64,000 bases of DNA from Francisella orientalis FNO12 (GTDB lineage Bacteria > Pseudomonadota > Gammaproteobacteria > Francisellales > Francisellaceae), in assembly GCF_001042525.2 (NCBI RefSeq), contig NZ_CP011921.2:1488001-1552000 (forward strand). Reading direction: 5' to 3'. Under the pieces are notes generated by a model. That model searched no databases and had not been told where the DNA came from. It was given only the letters and a program-made list of their open reading frames with translations. The position numbers and the translations under genes are program-made. Of the stretch, positions 39,697 through 48,090 are shown in pieces; within the stretch, counting starts at the first letter, position 1; every line of letters starts with the position of its first letter.

Positions 39697-40833
39697 CTAT
39701 AGCAAATAATCAATATTATCCTCATTATCAAATGAATCTAATATGTAGTCAAAATCAACAGAAAAGCCAATTACTTTAAACACTTCAGCAAGCTTGTCGT
39801 TAAGCAGAAGTTCTTTGATATCATTAGTATATCTCAGTTGATCTTTAGATTTAAGATTCTTAGACACATCATCAAAAACATCGGCAATACTAGCTTTTTT
39901 GAGAAAATTTGCTTGCGTAATATAACCATCTAATTGAAATCCAGCTTCTGTTGCGGCCTCTACAACAGTTGTAAAATCAACATGTGCTGTAATATCTTGC
40001 TCACCAATATTAACAAATGGATCAAAATTAACCTTATGTTGATGATAGCAAGCTAAAGTCCCCATACTTCTTTCTTTTGAATAGTATAAACTCCTATGAT
40101 AACCATAGTCGCACAAAAATATCATACCGCTCCCTAAAATATCATACAAAGACTTAATCCACGGACGGATCCAAGTATTTATCTCACTAGTGTACCCATC
40201 TTCAAAACAGATATTATCAAGCAATACTCTATTAGCCTCATACTCAAAAAGCTTATCATTTCTAGCCATATCAACGAGTTTGAACTTATTATCAGTCCAG
40301 TATACACCTTGCTGTATAAATTGATTATTTTCTGCTCTAAAAATATCTACCGGCATTGCATCTAAAACTTCATTTGCAAAAACCACTGCCTTAAGCTTAT
40401 AGTTTGGAAGCTCTGTCAACCACTCAAACCTATCATAAAGCTCAGGAATATTCTTCCTTACATTTTCTTGTTGCCTAGATTTTAGATCATTACTTAGTTC
40501 AACTATTATATATTTGTCAGGTAAGCTACCTAAGCTATTAAGTTCATGCATACAATCAACAGCAAACTTACCACTACCCGCTCCAAATTCTATAACATTA
40601 GAATCTCTACCCAACTCCAAAATCACTAGTGCAAACTGCCTCGCAAAAGTACGCGCAAATAGAGATGTTTGAGAGGTCACCGTAATAAAATCCCCATTTG
40701 AAGATATTTTTTCTTTAAACCCAGAGTAGTAACCCAATTCAGGATAATATAAAGCCATATTCATGAAATCTCTGAATAAAAGAGGTTTGTTAGTAGCTTT
40801 TATTTTTTTTAGAATCACATTTTCGATAGACAC
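39697..40833 (-). CDS. MidA-family SAM-dependent methyltransferase
   Basis: 378 residues. FRDFMNMALYYPELGYYSG at the N-terminus and VIEFGAGSGKFAVDCM, the SAM-binding motif I, identify the MidA/NDUFAF7 (DUF185) family; VVFANEVLDAMPVD is the conserved Asn-Glu box. The mitochondrial relative methylates an arginine of complex I subunit NDUFS2. The bacterial substrate is not established here, and no complex I genes are nearby. It stands alone, with 212 nt of spacer to aceE and a divergent coaE. Confidence 0.88.
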   Translation of the reverse strand: MSIENVILKKIKATNKPLLFRDFMNMALYYPELGYYSGFKEKISSNGDFITVTSQTSLFARTFARQFALVILELGRDSNVIEFGAGSGKFAVDCMHELNSLGSLPDKYIIVELSNDLKSRQQENVRKNIPELYDRFEWLTELPNYKLKAVVFANEVLDAMPVDIFRAENNQFIQQGVYWTDNKFKLVDMARNDKLFEYEANRVLLDNICFEDGYTSEINTWIRPWIKSLYDILGSGMIFLCDYGYHRSLYYSKERSMGTLACYHQHKVNFDPFVNIGEQDITAHVDFTTVVEAATEAGFQLDGYITQANFLKKASIADVFDDVSKNLKSKDQLRYTNDIKELLLNDKLAEVFKVIGFSVDFDYILDSFDNEDNIDYLL

Positions 40834-40966
40834 AAAACAATAACTATTTTTAGTAAAAATATAATTATATTAAGTTTAAAATGGGTTTTAATCAAAAAAT
40901 ATATGACTTTCTAAGAAAAAAATATTAAAATCTGTGCTCAAATAATTTTTTACGATGAAGGCGTAG

Positions 40967-41572
40967 ATGAGCGTGATACAAACTTATCCAATTGGTATAA
41001 CTGGCGGTATAGCTAGTGGCAAATCAACGGCAACAAAAATTCTAAAAGAAAAAATGAATTTAAATATTGTATGTGCAGATACAATAAGTAGAGAGATTAC
41101 CAAAAAACCTTCCGTAATCAAGAAAGTAGCTGAAAAATTTGGCAACGACATAGTAATAAACAAGCAAATAAATAGAGCTATGCTTAGAGCAATCATTACC
41201 GAATCTAAAGAGGCTAAAAAATGGCTTGAAGATTATTTACACCCTGTTATCAATAGAGAGATAAAGAAACAAGTAAAAGAATCAGATACTGTAATGACTA
41301 TTGTCGATATTCCATTATTAGGACCATATAATTTTAGACACTACGATTATCTTAAAAAAGTAATAGTTATCAAAGCAGATCTTGAGACTAGAATTAGAAG
41401 ACTAATGGAACGCGATGGCAAAAATAGACAACAAGCAGTCGCATTCATAAATCTACAAATATCAGATAATGAAAGAGAAAAAATTGCTGATTTCATTATA
41501 GATAATACAAATTTAAATGATCAAGAATTAGAAGACAAATTAATAGCAACAATAATAACATTGCAAACTTGA
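40967..41572 (+). CDS. coaE: Dephospho-CoA kinase
   Basis: 201 residues. The Walker A motif is [19 protein letters not shown] carries the conserved Asp, LHPVINREI is the CoA-binding stretch and [10 protein letters not shown] is the lid. CoaE adds the 3'-phosphate in the last step of coenzyme A synthesis. The promoter of the downstream tRNA pair overlaps its last codons. Divergent from the MidA-family gene. Confidence 0.96.
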   Translation: MSVIQTYPIGITGGIASGKSTATKILKEKMNLNIVCADTISREITKKPSVIKKVAEKFGNDIVINKQINRAMLRAIITESKEAKKWLEDYLHPVINREIKKQVKESDTVMTIVDIPLLGPYNFRHYDYLKKVIVIKADLETRIRRLMERDGKNRQQAVAFINLQISDNEREKIADFIIDNTNLNDQELEDKLIATIITLQT

Positions 41573-41597
41573 CTAACTAATATTTTTTGCATATAAT
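41569..41597 (+). promoter_or_regulatory. Sigma-70 promoter of the tRNA-Arg/tRNA-Gly pair
   Basis: TTGACT at 41569-41574, overlapping the coaE stop codon, and a perfect TATAAT at 41592-41597, with a 17-nt spacer. The predicted start near 41604 is about 8 nt ahead of tRNA-Arg. Confidence 0.85.
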
Positions 41598-41611
41598 ATG
41601 CTTCAACTTTT

Positions 41612-41688
41612 GCACCCATAGCTCAACTGGATAGAGTACTCGGCTACGAACCGAGCGGTTAGGGGTTCGAATCCCTTTGGGTGTGCCA
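41612..41688 (+). tRNA. tRNA-Arg (ACG)
   Basis: 77 nt with encoded CCA. The anticodon loop CTACGAA gives anticodon ACG (A34 becomes inosine, reading CGU, CGC and CGA). The acceptor GCACCCA pairs with TGGGTGT, including a G1-U72 wobble, and the T-loop is GGTTCGAATCC. It is followed 9 nt later by tRNA-Gly, so the two are probably processed from one transcript. Confidence 0.95.
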
Positions 41689-41697
41689 TAGTTTCAT

Positions 41698-41772
41698 GCG
41701 GGAATAGCTCAGTGGTAGAGCACAACCTTGCCAAGGTTGGGGTCGCGAGTTCGAGCCTCGTTTCCCGCTCCA
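41698..41772 (+). tRNA. tRNA-Gly (GCC)
   Basis: 75 nt with encoded CCA. The acceptor GCGGGAA pairs with TTCCCGC, the anticodon loop CTTGCCAA gives GCC (reading GGC and GGU), and the T-loop is GTTCGAGCC. A T-rich tract (TTTTCATTTTTTGTTTTTTT) directly downstream may help end transcription, though no stable hairpin precedes it. Confidence 0.95.
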
Positions 41773-42024
41773 AATTCTTTTCATTTTTTGTTTTTTTAAA
41801 TTCCTACAGATTTGATAAAAACTTATCTAAATTTTAGATAGTATTTGATTACTCCCATTACATTATTTCAACTAGTTAAGAATATCTAATAATAAGAGTC
41901 TTTCTTTTGCAAATACACATAATAGCTATGCAATATTGTATATATAAAACACACTCCCCTCATGATTATAATTCCAATACAAAATTATTTTTTTAACATC
42001 GAATAATAAAAAGGAAGCACCTTC

Positions 42025-43406
42025 ATGCTAAAGAAAACAATTATAACAAGCCTACTTATAACATCATCAGCTATAGCTTTCGCGAACAGCTCTGTCCCAT
42101 CAAATACTAGTTCAGCAAACTCTAGTGATAGAGTAATGGCTGGATATTTAGATATTACCGCTATGGGCTCTGCTGATAGCGTAGATTTATCTCAAGTTGC
42201 TAAGGATAGCTACAACGAGGCTGTTATAGCATTTGCAACTATAGATGCAAATAACAATATATCGTTTAAAAGTGACTATGAAACTCTTGCAGCTAAAAAA
42301 TCCAAGAAGCAAAAAATGCTGGATTAAAAGCAATAGTTTCAGTTGGCGGACAAAGTAACGTTAACACTTATAATCCTAATGACACTGATGCTAATGGACT
42401 TGCTCAAAATATAGTCAACTTCCTAAATAAGTATGGTCTAGATGGTATCGATTTCGATATTGAAATAGCAGAAACAGCAACAAACAATGGCATATACCTA
42501 AAAAATGTAATTACAAATATAAAAGATATCGATAGCTCGAAGCTAGTAATAATAGCTCCTCAGATTAATAATGATAAACTAGTCTCAACAGGTAACGATG
42601 AGTTTTATGCACCATTATTTAATGCAAAAAATAAAGTCTTGGACCTAGTTGATTATGTATATGTACAAAACTACAACTCAGCTCCTGAGCAAAAGCCTGA
42701 TTTTGTTCAAAAAGCATATACACTAACCAAAAACTACATCGGAGCAAAAACTGCTAAAATAGTTATAGGCTATCCTACTGCTGCTCAAGGTGGTGGAGCT
42801 GCTACAGTATATTTCCCTCAGTTTGACGGTAATTATGGTAACATTCCTTCAAACTCTTCAGCTTTACAAACTTATGATGCTATGAAGTCAGTATATGACA
42901 ACCTAGGAAACATTCCTAAAGATACTAAGTTCGCTGGTTTTATGGGCTGGTCTTTAAATGTCGATTATGTCCCAGAAGCATATAACACAGGTTCAGTCAA
43001 ATACCCTGCTCACGGCGTAGGCGACTTTGGTTATTATATGTCTCCTTGTGCTTTAGATAGTAACAAGTGTGCTAAAATCCCTGATGAAAAAGAAACTCCA
43101 AAGACAGCAACTATTCTTGTACACAACAATAGTCCAAAGTATGGTTTTGATGAAGGAATCACTTTCACAAGCTCTAATGGTAGCATAAATACACTGGGAT
43201 ACGTATCTCCAACAGGAGGTACTGCTTCAGCCACGTCTCCTATTGGAACAAGTATAACTGTAACACCAAAAATAACATGGTATGCAAAACCACTAAGCTG
43301 TCCTAATAAAATGGACACCACTAAATATTCACGCGCTGAAATATATGTGGCTGACAATCCATCAGCTCCTGGAACATTAGCTATTAACTGTGATTTTGGT
43401 AATTAA
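42025..43406 (+). pseudogene. GH18 chitinase, frameshifted
   Basis: Signal peptide MLKKTIITSLLITSSAIAFA, then a Ser/Asn-rich linker and a glycoside hydrolase 18 barrel. The first frame ends at 42327 after an A6 tract at 42295-42300. With one added A, the protein continues (IQEAKNAGLKAIVSVGGQS) to 43406 without further interruption. The catalytic motif LDGIDFDIE is intact (DxxDxDxE), and GFMGWSLNVD is the barrel's last strand. A Cys-containing C-terminal module of about 110 residues may bind polysaccharide. GH18 chitinases hydrolyse chitin. Only this one lesion is seen, so the gene may be a recent pseudogene or a homopolymer error. Confidence 0.88.
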
Positions 43407-43546
43407 AAAATTTCCTCTTAAATCTTTATCTGATTTTACCAATATTAATATCTTTAGTTTAGCCAGCTTTCTTTGATATACATAACGCAAATAAGCTTCT
43501 TATATGATAGAATTGTAAGACTATTATTCTAATTTTTAATTATTAA

Positions 43547-44551
43547 ATGTCTAAAAAAATAGTTCTTACAGGTATAACACCTTCTGGCACACCTCATCTA
43601 GGAAATTATATAGGCGCTATTAAGCCCGCAATAGAAATGTCTCAAAGTAATGAATATAATTGCATGTACTTCATAGCTGATCAACATTCACTGATAAAGC
43701 TTTGGGATAAGAAACTACGCCAGCAATATATATATGAAATAGCTTCTTCATGGCTAGCATTAGGACTTGATCCTACAAAAGCTTCTTTTTATCGTCAATC
43801 AGATATACCTGAAATCATGGAGCTAACATGGATTATCAGTACAACTACAGCTAAAGGGCTACTAAATCGTGCTCATGCATACAAGGCATTAGTAGATCAA
43901 AATATTCAAGAGGAAAATGCCGATCCTGATAAGGGCATAACTATGGGTTTATTTAACTATCCTGTCCTTATGGCTGCAGATATTATGATGTTTGATGCAG
44001 ACTTAGTTCCTGTAGGAAAAGATCAGATCCAACATATTGAAATTGCTCGTGATATTGCAAATAGATTTAATCATATATATAAAAATCAAATACTAAAAGC
44101 GCCCCAAGCTCTAACTAGTGAAGACAGTCAAACAATACTTGGTTTAGATGGTCGTAAAATGTCAAAGAGTTATGATAATACTATACCTATATTCTCTAAA
44201 GAGAAAAAGCTTAGAAAACAAGTCATGAAAATCATCACAAACTCTCAAACACCCGAAGAAAAAAAAGATCCAAAAAACTGTACTGTATTTACAATATATA
44301 AGAATATTGCTACCAAGGCTGAAGTTTCTTCTATAGAAGAAAAATACTTAGCTGGTGGATTAGGTTGGGGTGATGCCAAGCAAATACTTTTTGAAAAAAT
44401 AAATGAATATTTGACAGATTCACGAGAGAAATATGATTACTACATTAATAATCCCAAAGTTGTAGATGATATTCTTAATCAAGGTGCAGAGAAAATGCGC
44501 CCTCTAGCTATGAATAAACTTAGCAAAATTAAAGATTTAATAGGAATGTAA
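43547..44551 (+). CDS. trpS: Tryptophanyl-tRNA synthetase
   Basis: 334 residues, class I synthetase. GITPSGTPHLGNYIG holds the HIGH-type signature (HLGN) and GRKMSKSYDN holds KMSKS; DQHSL and GKDQIQHIE bind Trp. The enzyme charges tRNA-Trp. It ends 1 nt before the next gene. I saw no T-box or leader peptide in the 140 nt upstream. Confidence 0.97.
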   Translation: MSKKIVLTGITPSGTPHLGNYIGAIKPAIEMSQSNEYNCMYFIADQHSLIKLWDKKLRQQYIYEIASSWLALGLDPTKASFYRQSDIPEIMELTWIISTTTAKGLLNRAHAYKALVDQNIQEENADPDKGITMGLFNYPVLMAADIMMFDADLVPVGKDQIQHIEIARDIANRFNHIYKNQILKAPQALTSEDSQTILGLDGRKMSKSYDNTIPIFSKEKKLRKQVMKIITNSQTPEEKKDPKNCTVFTIYKNIATKAEVSSIEEKYLAGGLGWGDAKQILFEKINEYLTDSREKYDYYINNPKVVDDILNQGAEKMRPLAMNKLSKIKDLIGM

Positions 44552-44552
44552 A

Positions 44553-45281
44553 ATGATGCAGAGGTTAGATAATATAATTATAGCTAACTATAGCATTCAT
44601 TCTTTGGCTCTTATATGCTGGGCAAAGAAAAATTTACACAATAACTTTTGCGTATTATCTGTAGATACTGGTTTTGCTGCTGAGAATTGGAATAGCTATT
44701 TAGGTAATGTATTCGCGTGGTTAAAAAGTGAAGATATCGAGTTTTATCACCTAAAATCAGAAAACTCTTTTCAAGAATTAGTTAAAGCACGTAAGCAATT
44801 TCCTTCTCAGAAATTTAGCTGGTGTGCTGGCTTCTTAAAAGGTATCACACTGTTAAATAAAATTGATGAAATTGATCCTGATGCTGAAGCTACCATACTT
44901 CTGAGTCATCGAAAAGACTTATCAAAAGTTTCACAACTTTTGAAAAACCTGAAAGAAGAGGAAAAATATGACTATAGATCACTAGAGTACTCTTTATTAG
45001 AGCTAAATCATGATGATATTTTAGAATTGACTAAAAAGCTGCCTTTTAAAGCGTTTTACCATAGTCTTGAATGTCAACCTTGTATACACTTAACACAACA
45101 AGAGTTTGAAAAGATAGCAAAAGCAGATATAAAAAAAGTTTCAGCACTAGAAAATGAAACAAATAGTTTTATGTTTAATAATGTACCTTTCGACAAATTA
45201 GATAACCATGCCTTTATTCATGGCAATATTTTAGAAGAATTATCAAAAGCCTGTAGTTGCGAATATAGCTGTGGACTTTAG
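44553..45281 (+). CDS. PAPS-reductase-like (adenine nucleotide alpha-hydrolase) protein
   Basis: 242 residues. VLSVDTGFAAENWNSYLGNV resembles the second strand and DTG motif of PAPS/APS reductases and related PP-loop ATPases. KFSWCAGFLKGITLL matches the Cys-containing loop that follows, and FYHSLECQPCIHL and CSCEYSCGL add C-terminal cysteines. The N-terminal PP-loop SGGKDS is missing, however; the equivalent stretch reads ANYSIHSLAL. So it may no longer hydrolyse ATP in the usual way. It lies 1 nt after trpS and 9 nt before a Na+/H+ antiporter. A sulfur-related role is possible, but no specific function can be assigned. Confidence 0.6.
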   Translation: MMQRLDNIIIANYSIHSLALICWAKKNLHNNFCVLSVDTGFAAENWNSYLGNVFAWLKSEDIEFYHLKSENSFQELVKARKQFPSQKFSWCAGFLKGITLLNKIDEIDPDAEATILLSHRKDLSKVSQLLKNLKEEEKYDYRSLEYSLLELNHDDILELTKKLPFKAFYHSLECQPCIHLTQQEFEKIAKADIKKVSALENETNSFMFNNVPFDKLDNHAFIHGNILEELSKACSCEYSCGL

Positions 45282-45290
45282 GGGAATAAT

Positions 45291-46595
45291 ATGAATGAGT
45301 TTTTTTTATTTAGTTTACTTACTGTCGTAGCTGCTCTGATGAGTTACATCAATACAAAATTTCTGAAACTACCAAAGGCAATTGGATTAACAATATTATC
45401 AATAACCTTTTCGGCACTATGTGCTTCCTTCCTTAGTTCTTCAAACTTTTTAGTAGTTGCTCTATCTAGTTTTGATTTCAAAAAAACAGTTTTGGATGGG
45501 ATGCTGTCTTTCTTACTATTTGCAAATGCTCTGCACTTCAATATGATCGATCTTAAAAAAGAACTTAAAGCCATATTTGGACTTGCTAGTATTGGCTTAA
45601 TTTTATCAGCACTAACAACAGCAACTCTAATCTACGGATTCTGCTTATTGGTTGGTTTTAATATAAGCTTTGGATACTGTTTGGTATTTGGTGCGCTTAT
45701 TTCACCTACAGACCCAATAGCTGTCATTAGTACCCTTGCTGGTAATAAATCAATACCTAAACATCTCAAAACACGTGTTGTTGGTGAATCATTATTTAAT
45801 GATGCTACTGGTATTATATTATTTGTAATACTTTCAAATATTGTGTTTTTTGGTAGTGGAGGAGACTTCGGTCAAGGAATAACTAGCTCCGGTATCAACT
45901 ATATTTGGATTATTACTAAGCAGATTGGTATTGAAGCCGGTGGTGGAATACTGCTTGGATATATATTTGCAAAAGTAGCTTTAATCTTCCTAAAAACAAA
46001 TGACGATTCTGAGACATCAATTTTTGTAACACTGGCTATAGCTAGCATGGGTTATGTAATTGCTCACAGTCTACACGTATCAGGACCAATTGCCATGGTT
46101 GTTGCAGGTCTAGTTATAGGTAATAGTCTTTCTGATCGTAAAAAAACTCATCCAAATCAGGTTGAAAAAATTGATAAATTTTGGATGATTATTGATAATA
46201 TGTTGAACTCATTTTTATTCATATTGATAGGTCTAGAACTAACTAGCATACCTTTCGATCATGGTGCTTTCTGGGTTGGCGCTGCGGGTATATTTATAGT
46301 AACATTTGCTAGATTAATCAGTATCTCAATCCCTATAACGGTTATAGATAAAAAGCTATCTAGAGCATCTGCTAGAGACAATCTACTTGTAGCATGGTCT
46401 GGAGTTCGAGGGGGAATATCTTTGGCGTTGGCACTATCACTACCTGATGAGGGTCACGTTATAGTCAGTATAACTTATACTGTCGTGATACTATCAATAT
46501 TAGCGCAAGGCTCAACACTGAAAATAGTTCTAAATATGATATATCCTCATAATCCAACCAAACAAGCAGCAAATACATCTACCGAGCTAAAATAA
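45291..46595 (+). CDS. Na+/H+ antiporter, CPA1 (NhaP/NHE) family
   Basis: 434 residues with about 12-13 membrane helices. Family landmarks are LISPTDPIAVIS (helix 4), GESLFNDATGIILF with the ion-binding Asn-Asp pair (helix 5), HVSGPIAMVVAGLVIG and VAWSGVRGGISLALALSLP with the conserved Arg-Gly-Gly. It exchanges cytoplasmic Na+ (or K+/Li+) for protons across the inner membrane. GGGGAATA precedes the start. Co-directional with and 9 nt from the PAPS-reductase-like gene. Confidence 0.92.
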   Translation: MNEFFLFSLLTVVAALMSYINTKFLKLPKAIGLTILSITFSALCASFLSSSNFLVVALSSFDFKKTVLDGMLSFLLFANALHFNMIDLKKELKAIFGLASIGLILSALTTATLIYGFCLLVGFNISFGYCLVFGALISPTDPIAVISTLAGNKSIPKHLKTRVVGESLFNDATGIILFVILSNIVFFGSGGDFGQGITSSGINYIWIITKQIGIEAGGGILLGYIFAKVALIFLKTNDDSETSIFVTLAIASMGYVIAHSLHVSGPIAMVVAGLVIGNSLSDRKKTHPNQVEKIDKFWMIIDNMLNSFLFILIGLELTSIPFDHGAFWVGAAGIFIVTFARLISISIPITVIDKKLSRASARDNLLVAWSGVRGGISLALALSLPDEGHVIVSITYTVVILSILAQGSTLKIVLNMIYPHNPTKQAANTSTELK

Positions 46596-46611
46596 ATTAT
46601 TAGCTATCTTC

Positions 46612-46797
46612 TCAAATTCTGTGATGTTGCTGATGCAAACCGTTAACTAACTCTTTACGCTGCTGTTTTGCTATATGGTGAAACTCTTTGATAGTAAGAC
46701 TACCATTATCTTCAAAGGCGGATTGAATAGTTTCTTGTGAATAGAAAATCTTAATCAAACAAGATATAAAAACAATTAGTATAAGATTTTTTCTCAT
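46612..46797 (-). CDS. Small exported protein, unknown
   Basis: 61 residues; not recognised. MRKNLILIVFISCLIKIFYS looks like a signal peptide, followed by a 40-residue polar, Gln/His-rich stretch (HHIAKQQRKELVNGLHQQHH). It lies downstream of a second small exported protein and murQ on the same strand and is convergent with the antiporter gene. Its small size leaves the call uncertain; the signal-peptide-like start and co-linear position support it as a gene. Confidence 0.5.
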   Translation of the reverse strand: MRKNLILIVFISCLIKIFYSQETIQSAFEDNGSLTIKEFHHIAKQQRKELVNGLHQQHHRI

Positions 46798-46808
46798 TAT
46801 TCAACCGA

Positions 46809-47204
46809 CTAATAATTACTTTGTAAACGTCTATTATTAGCGCCATTTTCAGCATACATACTTTACCCCATACTTGATGACATTAAACTATGATATTGAT
46901 AATTTCTACCATAAAAATCAAAGTAATTATCTGTAAACTCTTCTGGGAAAGCTGCTTGTAGCGTATCTTGATATGGTTGTGAATAATCTGAATAGCCATA
47001 TTGCCTATTACCCTCCCATACAACTTGCTTTGGTATATTATCGGCGTTTATTACAGTAATAGCATCATCTGCCAAGTTTAATTTAGTTGCTCCTTTTGAC
47101 GGAGTATTAGTAAATTCAGGCACTCTATTACTATATGACTCATAAACAGCACCATACCTATTTAGACTGATTAATGTAATAGTAAGCAATATAAATAATC
47201 TCAT
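46809..47204 (-). pseudogene. Small exported protein, probably truncated by a stop
   Basis: From ATG 47204 a signal peptide (MRLFILLTITLISLNRYGAV) leads into a Tyr/Asn-rich mature part (KQVVWEGNRQYGYSDYSQPY, FTDNYFDFYGRNYQYHS) that I cannot place in a family. The frame stops at a TAA at 46863-46865 but stays open after it for 18 codons (SMYAENGANNRRLQSNY) to a TAG at 46809-46811, just upstream of the next small gene. This suggests a nonsense change that removes the tail; natural termination at 46863 is the alternative. It starts 1 nt after murQ ends. Confidence 0.45.
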
Positions 47205-47205
47205 C

Positions 47206-48090
47206 CTAGCTCTTTATAAAATTATTATTATCCTTTAATATTGCCAAAGCTTGTTCATAATCACAATCATTTAATATCATTACAATCGCGACTTTTACAG
47301 ACTTATTAGCTTTCATATAAAAATCTTGAGCTGTCACATAATCAACCTCTGTTACCTCACAAATGATATTCTTAGAGCGCTCAACTAATTTTTCATTAGT
47401 TGGTTTAACATCAACCATCAAATTTTGATACACTTTGCCAAGCGATACCATAGATAACGTTGATATTATGTTTAAAATGAGTTTTTGTGTTGTTCCCGCC
47501 TTAAGCCTAGTTGACCCAGTCAAAACTTCAGGACCAGGTACTGCCTCAACATTATAATCAGCATAACTAGATATCTTAGCTTGCTTAGTACAGCTAATCG
47601 CAGTAGTAGTAGCATCGATAGAATTTGCATACTCAAGAGCTCCTATAACATAAGGTGTTCTTCCACTAGCTGCGATACCTATTACAACATCTTTAGCCGT
47701 CAAATTTATTTTTAGCAAATCTGCTTTACCAAAATCAGGATTATCTTCAGCACCCTCTTGGGCTTGAATAAAAGCTTTTTCGCCACCTGCGATTAATCCA
47801 ATAATAGTATTATAATCAACACTAAATGTTGGTGGGCACTCAACAGCATCAAGTATTCCTAATCGACCACTTGTTCCCGCACCTACATATATGACTCTAC
47901 CACCCTTTTTCAAGGCCTGTGATGTAACCTCAACTATCTTAGCAATATTTAGACTTTGCTCTTTTAATGCTTCAATCACACCATACTCTTCATCTATCAT
48001 TAGATTCACAGATTCTTGAACTGACATCGAATCAAGGTTAAAGCTTCTTGGATTTCTTTTCTCTGTATTTATATTTTTTAACATACTCAT
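47206..48090 (-). CDS. murQ: N-acetylmuramic acid 6-phosphate etherase
   Basis: 294 residues, SIS-domain protein. YVGAGTSGRLGILDAVECPPTF is the sugar-phosphate-binding signature; GEDNPDFG-like acidic and ISCTKQAKISSYADYNVE segments and ALKKGGRVIYVG fit MurQ. The enzyme cleaves the lactyl ether of MurNAc-6-phosphate to GlcNAc-6-phosphate and lactate in peptidoglycan recycling. Its ATG overlaps the stop of the pilin-like gene upstream (ATGA), although the functions are unrelated. Confidence 0.95.
   Translation of the reverse strand: MSMLKNINTEKRNPRSFNLDSMSVQESVNLMIDEEYGVIEALKEQSLNIAKIVEVTSQALKKGGRVIYVGAGTSGRLGILDAVECPPTFSVDYNTIIGLIAGGEKAFIQAQEGAEDNPDFGKADLLKINLTAKDVVIGIAASGRTPYVIGALEYANSIDATTTAISCTKQAKISSYADYNVEAVPGPEVLTGSTRLKAGTTQKLILNIISTLSMVSLGKVYQNLMVDVKPTNEKLVERSKNIICEVTEVDYVTAQDFYMKANKSVKVAIVMILNDCDYEQALAILKDNNNFIKS

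Noticed and set aside
41773-42024. Hidden gene or RNA between tRNA-Gly and the chitinase gene
   Set aside because: 252 bp of AT-rich sequence with T runs; no ORF with a plausible start and no conserved RNA could be seen.
43407-43546. Possible T-box or leader peptide before trpS
   Set aside because: No specifier loop, antiterminator T-box sequence, Trp-rich leader or terminator hairpin is visible in these 140 nt.
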